From positions 1 to 8,788 of the forward strand of contig CANEKB010000042.1 in assembly GCA_947427985.1 (NCBI GenBank): a stretch of DNA of 8,788 nt, read 5' to 3'. This DNA comes from an uncultured Candidatus Saccharibacteria bacterium (GTDB taxonomy: Bacteria > Patescibacteriota > Saccharimonadia > Saccharimonadales > Saccharimonadaceae). The notes below the pieces were generated by a model. The model worked only from the letters and a program-made list of their open reading frames with translations, ran no database searches and was not told where the DNA came from. Of this stretch, positions 1 to 5,429 are shown one piece after another (positions within the stretch are counted from its first letter, which is position 1; each line of letters opens with the position of its first letter). The translations under genes and the position numbers were made by a program.

Positions 1-272
1 CCTAAATCAAGCGAGCTGACGATAATAATCGGGATCTGCGCGGTATCTGGGTAAGAGATTAACTCATTCAAAAAAGTGAAACCGTCTGGTCCATCAAGCA
101 AAACATCAAGTAAGATTAAATCCGGCAAATGTTCATTCAGCGCAGACATTGCAAAGATTGCGTTCGGAAAAGTCTGAATCTCCGCTCCCACAGCGCGCCG
201 GACCGAACGTTCCAAACACTCCGCCATGATCGGTTCATCTTCAATAATAAAAACTCGTGGTTTTTTAGACAT
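1..272 (-). CDS. Response regulator receiver domain protein, partial (C-terminus off window)
   Basis: The first 90 codons form a CheY-like receiver domain that starts at ATG 272-270 and is cut by the left edge. Visible family features are the hydrophobic first strand followed by the acidic pair E11-D12 (VFIIEDEP), the phospho-acceptor D56 in LILLDVLLDGPDGF, and the hydroxyl residue in IIIVSS near residue 86. The conserved lysine and any output domain lie outside the window. The gene follows the histidine kinase by 11 bases on the same strand, and a GAGG sits nine bases before the ATG, so the two are almost certainly translated from one mRNA and form a cognate pair. In this family an aspartate accepts phosphate from the kinase histidine. 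Whether it binds DNA cannot be judged here. Confidence 0.93.
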   Translation of the reverse strand, partial: MSKKPRVFIIEDEPIMAECLERSVRRAVGAEIQTFPNAIFAMSALNEHLPDLILLDVLLDGPDGFTFLNELISYPDTAQIPIIIVSSLDL

Positions 273-283
273 ATTCACATACC

Positions 284-1075
284 TCAATCCGGCCGAAAAA
301 GACTGGCTTGCCTAGAAATCGGCAGTTCGATGAAAAAGCTAGTACCATCACGATGACGAATGGCGCCGATCTCGGCGTGCATATGACGGGCGAACTCTGA
401 GGCAATGTAGAGGCCAAGCCCGGAACTGCCTGGGCGCATGGCGATCGCGGTCGGGCGATCAAGATAGCCCCGTCGAAATTCACGCCAGATCGGCGCCGGC
501 AACGCAGGACCAAAATCACGAACGCCGATACGAATCCGGTTCGGATTTCTTTTTGTAGGCAGATTTCTTCTGGCGCCTGTTTGGGAATTATCGGTGTCTT
601 TATATTTAGTATGCGCACCATCATCAGTATCTTTTTCATATACATCCGAAACCGACAGTACACTGACTGTGTCCGAGTGCGAATAATGCATCGCGTTAGC
701 GCAGAAGTTATAAACAATACTATAGAGCAAGTCTGGGTTAGCTACAGCTAGCCGTGAACGATTAGTATAAACGGGGTGGAGAGATTTGTGTTTGTAGCCA
801 AAAAGTGGCTCAAGTTCGCGCCAGACTGATTCGCAAATACCTCGCACGCTAACTGGCTCCATTTCGAAAAGACCATCTTCGAGACGAGCAATTTTCGTAA
901 GGTCATTAACTTGGCGCATAGCACGCTCAGAAACGCTAATAATTTGAGACTGAATATGAGCACGCGTCGAGCTATCGTCAGTATCTTCGAGCGAAAGCGC
1001 AAGCTGACGCATGAGACTAAGCGGAGTTTTGAGCTCGTGCGCAGCAACTAGGATACCATTTACCTCACTTCCCAT
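284..1075 (-). CDS. Soluble sensor-less histidine kinase (HisKA + HATPase_c)
   Basis: This 263-residue protein is a minimal histidine kinase. The H-box is at the extreme N-terminus, with H13 in AAHELKTPLSL. The N-box is YNFCANAMHYS with N123 and N127, the G1 box is DFGP with D187 and G189, and the G2 box is GSSGLGLYIA at 217-225. There is no membrane helix, PAS, GAF or HAMP region before the H-box, so the protein should be cytoplasmic and must sense through a partner or not at all. A hydrophilic insert of about 40 residues (about 141-180, rich in Asp, Lys and Thr) separates the N-box from G1 and is unlike the usual ATPase core. The ATG at 1075 is favoured because an extended -10 box ends six bases upstream, predicting a leaderless mRNA, and no start codon lies further upstream in frame. 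The receiver gene follows directly. Confidence 0.92.
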   Translation of the reverse strand: MGSEVNGILVAAHELKTPLSLMRQLALSLEDTDDSSTRAHIQSQIISVSERAMRQVNDLTKIARLEDGLFEMEPVSVRGICESVWRELEPLFGYKHKSLHPVYTNRSRLAVANPDLLYSIVYNFCANAMHYSHSDTVSVLSVSDVYEKDTDDGAHTKYKDTDNSQTGARRNLPTKRNPNRIRIGVRDFGPALPAPIWREFRRGYLDRPTAIAMRPGSSGLGLYIASEFARHMHAEIGAIRHRDGTSFFIELPISRQASLFRPD

Positions 1076-1081
1076 GGGTAT

Positions 1082-1090
1082 ATTATAGCA
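1082..1090 (-). promoter_or_regulatory. Extended -10 promoter of the histidine kinase (leaderless start)
   Basis: On the minus strand TGCTATAAT is followed by exactly six bases (ATACCC) and the kinase ATG. With normal initiation distance the first transcribed base is the A of the start codon. No Shine-Dalgarno fits between them. It lies in the 49-base gap after the TM2 gene, so the two-component pair probably has its own transcript. Confidence 0.7.
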
Positions 1091-1124
1091 TAGAGGTAGG
1101 AGGGGGTGATGAGGTATGTAAAAA

Positions 1125-2495
1125 TTACTCGCAGATTACAACGTCGTCAAAAAGTTCAGTACAATCACCACTGCCGAAGTCATAGTGTCTTTCATAAGCG
1201 TCAGCAATCGTACTGAAGAGGTTGCGATAGCTATTATACATTTTGCTAGTATTATTGAATTCGAGGCCAACTAGCTCCGCGACATCTGGACGATTTTCCG
1301 AAATCCAGAGACGTTGCTCGGATTGTTTATTATTCATATCATTACGGAGTTGAGTTTTGTTTTCGGCGTCAGACGGAGCATCCCAATAAGCTTGGTAGGC
1401 GTGCGCATAAGCCAAGGTACGCTCGAGCCAGCCTTCACCGTAGGCCGCCATAGTCGGATTGCCACTTTTAGCTAAAATATCAGCCGCTGATTTAAACTCC
1501 GCATCAGTACTTTTAGCGGTCAGGTCATCGACCTTGACAGTGAAAGTATGCCAGGCTTGATATAAGTCGAGTTTCTCATTAATTGTATGGATGTCTGGAA
1601 TAGCGGCGTGATAAGCCTCTTGAAAGTTATTGAATTGGTTCGAAATCTTCTCGTTGCGCTTTACACCTGAAGTTTCGCTGAGTCTCTTCACCATGTCGTC
1701 AACCCCGTCAAGCACCTCTTTACAGTCAGAAACATAAGAATTATAGGTACGTTCACTCACCCAAGTCGAATCAGCATAATCAACTGCTCGACCACACCCA
1801 TATTCTTGATAAATACTGTTGACCTTCGCACGAAGTTCGTTAGCTACCCGATAAGTATCGCCGTAGTCCACTCGCGTTACTATGGCAATTACGACCCAAG
1901 CAATAATCCCGAGCACCAGAGCGCCGCCGCCAATCGAACTCCAAAGGATGATTTTCTTCTTGGTTGCCGGATTCAGAGGCTTTTTGGGCGGCTTTGGAGC
2001 AACTACGGTCGGAGCTGCCACCGATGCTGCTGCGGTAGATGCCGGTTGCACAGTAGGCGTGACTGGCTGATTATCAGCCAAATCCACTGGTGTCGCAGGC
2101 GTCAAATTAGAGTTCTCTGGGACAGTATTTACAGTTGGCTTCACCATGACTGTCGCTGGGGCCGACTTTGGCACGAGCGCCTTCTCCCCGCGTTGCAGAA
2201 GAATAATCCCCTCAACAATACCCCAAATAGTATTTCCAGCCGCAATCAGATAGCTCAGGATTGTCAAAGCCGACCCCCATTGCATGCCAGCCGTCGTTCG
2301 ACCCAAAAGACGCGCCGTAGTAGGAACGCTCTGGATAATTAAACCAGCGATAATCGCCAAAAGGATACTTCCGGCTGCCAACGAAGTATGGATGATTGCT
2401 GGCTTTTTACGTCCCAAGTACCAATCGTGAGCACCAGCCCAGCCTAAAAATACCCCGAGGATACCAGCCATCTGTGCGGTTTGTGGTTTTTTCAA
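1125..2495 (-). CDS. TM2-domain membrane protein with large extracytoplasmic domain
   Basis: The 456-residue product begins with a TM2 domain: GILGVFLGWAGAHDWYLGRKK (residues 11-31) carries the family's G-x-H-x-(F/W)-Y-L-G-R turn, flanked by hydrophobic helices around 34-56 and 75-100. A Pro/Thr/Ala/Val-rich linker follows (about 105-178), then a strong single transmembrane helix at 182-206, then about 250 hydrophilic residues likely outside the membrane. The tail has four cysteines (CGRAV, SDCKE, GDCTE, VICE) that could form disulfides. The start is TTG at 2495, because an AAGGAGG lies four bases upstream and the TM2 domain begins right after it. TM2 proteins have no general biochemical function assigned; the C-terminal domain is not recognised and may be a lineage-specific surface module. 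Confidence 0.87.
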   Translation of the reverse strand: MKKPQTAQMAGILGVFLGWAGAHDWYLGRKKPAIIHTSLAAGSILLAIIAGLIIQSVPTTARLLGRTTAGMQWGSALTILSYLIAAGNTIWGIVEGIILLQRGEKALVPKSAPATVMVKPTVNTVPENSNLTPATPVDLADNQPVTPTVQPASTAAASVAAPTVVAPKPPKKPLNPATKKKIILWSSIGGGALVLGIIAWVVIAIVTRVDYGDTYRVANELRAKVNSIYQEYGCGRAVDYADSTWVSERTYNSYVSDCKEVLDGVDDMVKRLSETSGVKRNEKISNQFNNFQEAYHAAIPDIHTINEKLDLYQAWHTFTVKVDDLTAKSTDAEFKSAADILAKSGNPTMAAYGEGWLERTLAYAHAYQAYWDAPSDAENKTQLRNDMNNKQSEQRLWISENRPDVAELVGLEFNNTSKMYNSYRNLFSTIADAYERHYDFGSGDCTELFDDVVICE

Positions 2496-2499
2496 GTTC

Positions 2500-2538
2500 C
2501 CTCCTTACAAAATCGTAACTATTTCTGTAATTATAACA
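2500..2538 (-). promoter_or_regulatory. Promoter -10 and strong RBS of the TM2 gene
   Basis: On the minus strand an extended -10 (TGTTATAAT, TATAAT at 2535-2530) lies 34 bases upstream of the TTG codon, and AAGGAGG at 2506-2500 stands four bases before it. The -35 region is weak, consistent with an extended -10 promoter. The strong Shine-Dalgarno decides the TTG start. Confidence 0.65.
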
Positions 2539-2594
2539 TATAGTCTTTTCAACTAAAAGAACTACCGCGACATCCTAAGGCTATTTTTAGAGAT

Positions 2595-2625
2595 AAAAAT
2601 TGGGCGCCGCAAGATCACGGCGCCC
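2595..2625 (-). terminator. Intrinsic terminator of the 125-aa membrane protein gene
   Basis: GGGCGCCG (2602-2609) and CGGCGCCC (2618-2625) form a perfect 8-bp GC stem with an 8-base loop. Read on the minus strand it is followed by ATTTTTA, giving a classical Rho-independent terminator 34 bases after the stop codon at 2659. It isolates this gene from the TM2 gene downstream. Confidence 0.85.
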
Positions 2626-2658
2626 GAGAGCAGTGGAGGTGTATGAGGCTGAAAAAAC

Positions 2659-3036
2659 TCAGCGGTACTTGTCAGGGTTTTCCCGCTCATACTTCAGCTG
2701 AGCCTTGTAGGCCTCGTCGTCCGCAGCACAAACTGCTTCTTTCAGGCTGATTGTTTTACCAGGGATAAACCTCGTCAGCATGAACCAAGCCATGACCAGC
2801 ACTACCACCAGGGCAAGAACGCCCAAGAAATAGGACCGTTCGTTGATGCAGCTAATGCCCGCCCATATCAGGACGCCAGAGATAGCGATGGCTACTGCGC
2901 TAAAGAGCGTGTAGGACAGGATCTTACCTTCGCCAAGCTCAGCCCGGACAAAACCGCGGAAGGTTTTGCGATAAACTGGGAAATGGATCAGGTTGTAAAA
3001 CAGGTCTTCTGGCCACTCGGTTTTTTTCTTTGCCAT
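2659..3036 (-). CDS. Small two-helix membrane protein of unknown function (125 aa)
   Basis: I do not recognise the family. The 125-residue product has a basic N-terminus (MAKKKTEWPEDLF), two strong membrane helices at about 39-63 and 68-91 joined by a short INERSY turn, and a charged C-terminal tail (DDEAYKAQLKYERENPDKYR). A hairpin topology with both ends in the cytoplasm is plausible from the positive flanks. The ATG at 3036 is chosen because AAAGGAGG at 3054-3047 ends ten bases before it; the ATG at 3045 is only one base from that site, and the longer in-frame start at 3075 lies upstream of it. The gene is a single-gene unit with a consensus promoter, a structured leader and its own terminator. 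Leucine is coded mostly by CTG, a bias shared with the orphan gene at 6950 but not with the neighbours. Confidence 0.8.
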   Translation of the reverse strand: MAKKKTEWPEDLFYNLIHFPVYRKTFRGFVRAELGEGKILSYTLFSAVAIAISGVLIWAGISCINERSYFLGVLALVVVLVMAWFMLTRFIPGKTISLKEAVCAADDEAYKAQLKYERENPDKYR

Positions 3037-3046
3037 GGTTTGCATT

Positions 3047-3102
3047 CCTCCTTTAATATACACGGACATACCCAAATGTCCGAATCTAGCTCCTATTGGA
3101 GC
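3047..3102 (-). promoter_or_regulatory. Structured 5' leader with two hairpins before the RBS
   Basis: On the minus-strand transcript, GCTCC-AATA-GGAGC (3102-3089) is followed by CGGACAT-TTGGGT-ATGTCCG (3082-3063), a perfect 7-bp stem. The AAAGGAGG Shine-Dalgarno begins eight bases later. The predicted leader from about 3128 to 3037 is about 92 bases. The loops do not match a riboswitch I know; mRNA stability or translational control is an inference. Confidence 0.55.
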
Positions 3103-3134
3103 AATTATGCAGGATTTTAGACCTACATACTACC

Positions 3135-3163
3135 ATTGTAGCACACATTTCCAAAAATGTCAA
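3135..3163 (-). promoter_or_regulatory. Consensus promoter of the 125-aa membrane protein gene
   Basis: On the minus strand TTGACA (3163-3158), a 17-base spacer and TACAAT (3140-3135) make a near-perfect housekeeping promoter. Its spacer end (ATGTGTG) and first transcribed bases closely match the promoter at 6798-6826. It stands back to back with the tRNA-Thr promoter; only 13 bases separate the two -35 boxes. Confidence 0.85.
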
Positions 3164-3176
3164 GGGTGGATAACTC

Positions 3177-3205
3177 TTCACAGGGCAAAGAATTTGTGCT
3201 AGAAT
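3177..3205 (+). promoter_or_regulatory. Promoter of tRNA-Thr
   Basis: TTCACA (3177-3182), 17 bases and TAGAAT (3200-3205), with a TGC extension before the -10, place initiation near 3212, a few bases before the mature tRNA 5' end at 3216. Confidence 0.7.
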
Positions 3206-3215
3206 GATTCCAGAC

Positions 3216-3291
3216 GCCTCGATAGCTCAGCAGGTAGAGCGCATCCATGGTAAGGATGAGGTCACCGGTTCAAACCCGGTTCGAGGCTCCA
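3216..3291 (+). tRNA. tRNA-Thr (anticodon GGT)
   Basis: The 76-base gene folds as a standard cloverleaf. The acceptor is GCCTCGA/TCGAGGC, the D-arm stem GCTC/GAGC, and the anticodon stem CATCC/GGATG around the loop ATGGTAA, giving anticodon GGT for ACC/ACU threonine codons. The T-arm is ACCGG/CCGGT around TTCAAAC, the discriminator is T, and the CCA is encoded. It has its own promoter and a terminator 16 bases downstream. Confidence 0.96.
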
Positions 3292-3307
3292 TTTTTGTTT
3301 TTCGCAG

Positions 3308-3327
3308 GCGCCAATATTGGCGCTTTT
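3308..3327 (+). terminator. Intrinsic terminator after tRNA-Thr
   Basis: GCGCCAATATTGGCGC (3308-3323) is a perfect palindrome followed by TTTT. It ends tRNA-Thr transcription just before the tatD promoter. The position where a tatD -35 would lie (3309-3314) falls inside this hairpin, which fits a promoter that relies on its extended -10. Confidence 0.8.
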
Positions 3328-3328
3328 G

Positions 3329-3337
3329 TGTTATAAT
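3329..3337 (+). promoter_or_regulatory. Extended -10 promoter of tatD (leaderless start)
   Basis: TGTTATAAT at 3329-3337 is followed by seven bases (AAGTACC) and the tatD ATG. There is no Shine-Dalgarno, so the mRNA should begin at the start codon or one base before it. Confidence 0.7.
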
Positions 3338-3344
3338 AAGTACC

Positions 3345-4124
3345 ATGTCTTATCTGATTGATACCCATTGCCATTTGCACGACCAGGAATGGTTTACGCC
3401 GGAACAGGCGGAAGATTTTTTGGCGCAGGCGCGCGAAAAAGGCGTCGAGCAGGTCGTCGTAATTGGGACCGACCCAGGCGATTCGGCCGCCGCGGAGCAA
3501 TTTGCCAACACACACGAGAATGTATTTTGGACTTATGGGATTCATCCGGAGTTTTTGGGCGGACACACCGAGGCGGAATGCGATGATAGTTTGCCAAAAA
3601 GTTGCAATCGCGAGAAATTAGTGGCGATCGGCGAAGTGGGACTTGATTACCACTATGAGGGTTATGACCGCGAACGACAAATTCGACTTTTTGAGCAGAT
3701 GTTACAGCTTGCGAAAGATAACAATTTACCGGTTTCGCTACACATCCGTGAGGCATTCGAGGATGCTTTTGGGGTACTGGACAATTTCCCAGAGGTGACA
3801 GGTGTCGTACATAGCTTTACCGGATCGAAAAAGTGCCTGAGGCAGGTGCTTGAACGAGGATTTTACGTCGGAGTGAACGGGCTAGCTACCTACACGACTC
3901 CACCTTTACCGCCGCTCGAAAAAATGTTGCTAGAAACCGATGCTCCCTTCTTGACTCCAACTCCGTTCCGTGGTACAATAAACTCACCAGCGATGATCCG
4001 CACGATTGCGGAATACCTCGCGGAAAATATGGGTGTGGCTATAGAAACTTTAGCGGAGCAAACTACCAACAATGCAAAACAACTATTCCACTTCAGAGGT
4101 TCCCTCATTCGCTCGGGCCAATAA
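3345..4124 (+). CDS. tatD: TatD family metal-dependent hydrolase / DNase
   Basis: The 259-residue protein is a TatD-type TIM-barrel hydrolase, a metal-dependent deoxyribonuclease family of the cytoplasm. All expected metal ligands are visible: H8 and H10 in DTHCHLH, E97 in GEVGLDYH, H133 in SLHIRE, H156 in VVHSFTG and D199 in LLETDAPFLTP. The C-terminal NNAKQLFHF is the usual family ending, so the gene is complete. The segment between VNGLATYTT and LLETDAP is about seven residues shorter than in familiar TatD proteins and reads TTPPLPPLEK, likely a lineage trait. The start at 3345 is taken because an extended -10 box precedes it; the reading frame stays open back to 3204, but that extension would translate the tRNA. 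The exact substrate cannot be told; D-aminoacyl-tRNA deacylase or 3'-5' exonuclease roles are known for relatives. Confidence 0.95.
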   Translation: MSYLIDTHCHLHDQEWFTPEQAEDFLAQAREKGVEQVVVIGTDPGDSAAAEQFANTHENVFWTYGIHPEFLGGHTEAECDDSLPKSCNREKLVAIGEVGLDYHYEGYDRERQIRLFEQMLQLAKDNNLPVSLHIREAFEDAFGVLDNFPEVTGVVHSFTGSKKCLRQVLERGFYVGVNGLATYTTPPLPPLEKMLLETDAPFLTPTPFRGTINSPAMIRTIAEYLAENMGVAIETLAEQTTNNAKQLFHFRGSLIRSGQ

Positions 4125-4215
4125 TTTCGATTTTGGCACGGCGGATTCGCTTGGGATTTACGAAGAGTTGATGGCGGTTGCTCAGGAGATTGAGCTATGC
4201 CGTGCGTCTCTCTAA
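4072..4215 (+). CDS. 47-residue ORF overlapping tatD; possible true N-terminus of the next gene
   Basis: ATG 4072 to TAA 4213-4215 encodes 47 residues starting MQNNYSTSEVPSFARANNF and ending AVAQEIELCRASL. It overlaps the last 53 bases of tatD and the first 19 of the gene at 4197. The composition is protein-like and its last helix would continue smoothly into the next product (CRASL joined to LKHIRDYKASLKQAR) if the frame moved back one base at the TCTCTCTAA run (4207-4215). Either it is a separate small protein translationally coupled to 4197, or the two are one gene broken by an indel or joined by frameshifting. No convincing ribosome site or -10 box precedes ATG 4072. Confidence 0.45.
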   Translation: MQNNYSTSEVPSFARANNFDFGTADSLGIYEELMAVAQEIELCRASL

Positions 4216-5123
4216 AACATATCAGAGATTATAAAGCAAGCTTAAAACAGGCTAGAATCTTGGCTGAAAAGCAAACTTTAGAACAAGTTTCGTCGGAAAA
4301 AGCAGTCGAGACACCACAGAAGTCCGAAAAAGCAAAAATAGAAACAGTTTCAACTGTTCAGGGGCCCAAAAACTCTAAGCTAAAAACACTGGTCGAGCAG
4401 GAAAAGGCTAAGCTTGCCGCAAAAAAGATCACTCGACGCGCCGCTAAGGCTGAGCGCAAAGCCACCCGTAACTCGAAACGTGCTGCGAAAAGAGCCACTA
4501 CTCAAAGCATCACCAGTGCGGTGAAGGCTAGCAAAAACGCAGTAGGCGCGACTTCAACCGCTACAACAAACGTAGGAACAACTAGCGCAGGCGCAAAAAT
4601 CACTGAACAAACTTTGAAAATTCCCCACCAACACGCTAAACCAGTTACAAAAACTGCGACGAAGCCGGTCAAACTCGTTCCAAAGACAGACATTCCAGGA
4701 ATAATTAGTACAGCGACGGTTAAAAAATCAACCAGCGCCATACGGCCAATGCCATCGACAATTTTTAGGAAGCGAAATAATGCGAAGCTGACTCGCGCCG
4801 ACCTAATTAATGCCGAATCGCGACTAGGCAGCCAGCTTTTTGGCGCAATTCCCGAGGGGCATCGCCGCGAATTCTTTCACGACCAGAAGAACGTTTGGAT
4901 CTGGCACGAGGATTGGGTTGACGAAACTGAGCACGAGCGTCAATTAACTATCCGTTACGAGATTCGTACCTCGGGAGTCTACAAAAAGGTTGCTGCAGGC
5001 AAATATTTTAAACTTGAAGGCGACGAACTCGAAAACTTCCGTAAAGCCGCACATGCTTATCTATATGTGATCAAAAAATACCTTTACAGCCACCCGTACT
5101 CAGCCCTCCGCAATATGCTATAA
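4197..5123 (+). CDS. Lys/Ala-rich basic protein with conserved C-terminal domain (308 aa), unknown function
   Basis: No characterised family is recognised. Residues 1-190 are low complexity: helical and Lys/Glu/Gln-rich to about 75, strongly basic at 70-100 (AAKKITRRAAKAERKATR), then Thr/Ala/Val/Lys-rich. Residues about 195-308 look globular, with ADLINAESRLGSQLFGAIP, then HRREFFHDQKNVWIWHEDW, RYEIRTSGVYK and a helical end. I associate this C-terminal pattern with hypothetical proteins of Saccharibacteria, from memory only. The basic linker could contact nucleic acid. An AGGAG (4184-4188) eight bases before ATG 4197 supports this start, although an upstream ORF could supply a different N-terminus. 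The gene lies 72 bases after tatD with no terminator between, so it may be cotranscribed. Its TAA stop lies inside the -10 box of the next gene. Confidence 0.75.
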   Translation: MPCVSLKHIRDYKASLKQARILAEKQTLEQVSSEKAVETPQKSEKAKIETVSTVQGPKNSKLKTLVEQEKAKLAAKKITRRAAKAERKATRNSKRAAKRATTQSITSAVKASKNAVGATSTATTNVGTTSAGAKITEQTLKIPHQHAKPVTKTATKPVKLVPKTDIPGIISTATVKKSTSAIRPMPSTIFRKRNNAKLTRADLINAESRLGSQLFGAIPEGHRREFFHDQKNVWIWHEDWVDETEHERQLTIRYEIRTSGVYKKVAAGKYFKLEGDELENFRKAAHAYLYVIKKYLYSHPYSALRNML

Positions 5124-5124
5124 T
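5116..5124 (+). promoter_or_regulatory. Extended -10 promoter of the TfoX-like gene, overlapping the upstream stop codon
   Basis: TGCTATAAT (5116-5124) is followed by six bases (GACCAT) and the ATG at 5131, predicting a leaderless mRNA. The TAA stop of the upstream gene (5121-5123) is part of this box. Confidence 0.7.
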
Positions 5125-5130
5125 GACCAT

Positions 5131-5427
5131 ATGAGCACAAGTAAAGACTTCAAAGACTACGTACTAGGGCAGCTAGACGGTTTTGAGAATATTACCTGCC
5201 GACCAATGATGGGCGAATTCCTGCTCTATCAGGACGGGACGCTATTTGGCGGAATTTATGACGAAAAGTTATTACTAAAAGAAGTAGATGGCGTACGCAA
5301 ATATAATTTACCGCAGGTGATTCCCTATGCGAGCGCAAAACGCACGATGTTTTACGTCGAAGATCTCGACGATACCGAGAAGCTGGCGGAGCTAGTCCGT
5401 ACTACGGTAGCAGAGTTGAGGAAATAG
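5131..5427 (+). CDS. TfoX/Sxy N-terminal domain protein
   Basis: The 98-residue protein is a stand-alone TfoX N-terminal domain. The family core is clear: CRPMMGEFLLYQDGTLFGGIYDEKLLLKEV (about 23-52), then the LPQVIPYASAKRTMFYVEDLDD segment and a C-terminal helix LAELVRTTVAELRK. TfoX/Sxy proteins regulate natural competence in Gammaproteobacteria, but the regulator there has a second domain absent here, so a competence role is only a guess. The start is set by the -10 box six bases upstream. The gene converges on the DUF2130 gene with two bases between stop codons and no terminator. Confidence 0.85.
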   Translation: MSTSKDFKDYVLGQLDGFENITCRPMMGEFLLYQDGTLFGGIYDEKLLLKEVDGVRKYNLPQVIPYASAKRTMFYVEDLDDTEKLAELVRTTVAELRK

Positions 5428-5429
5428 CC

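Noticed and set aside
1806..2342. 178-residue open frame on the plus strand inside the TM2 gene
   Set aside because: It is antisense to a gene with clear domain structure, has an Arg/Cys/His/Trp-rich composition typical of a shadow frame, and lacks start signals.
3204..3344. In-frame upstream extension of tatD through the tRNA-Thr gene
   Set aside because: It would translate a tRNA and a terminator; the TatD family start DTHCHLH and the extended -10 box both point to ATG 3345.
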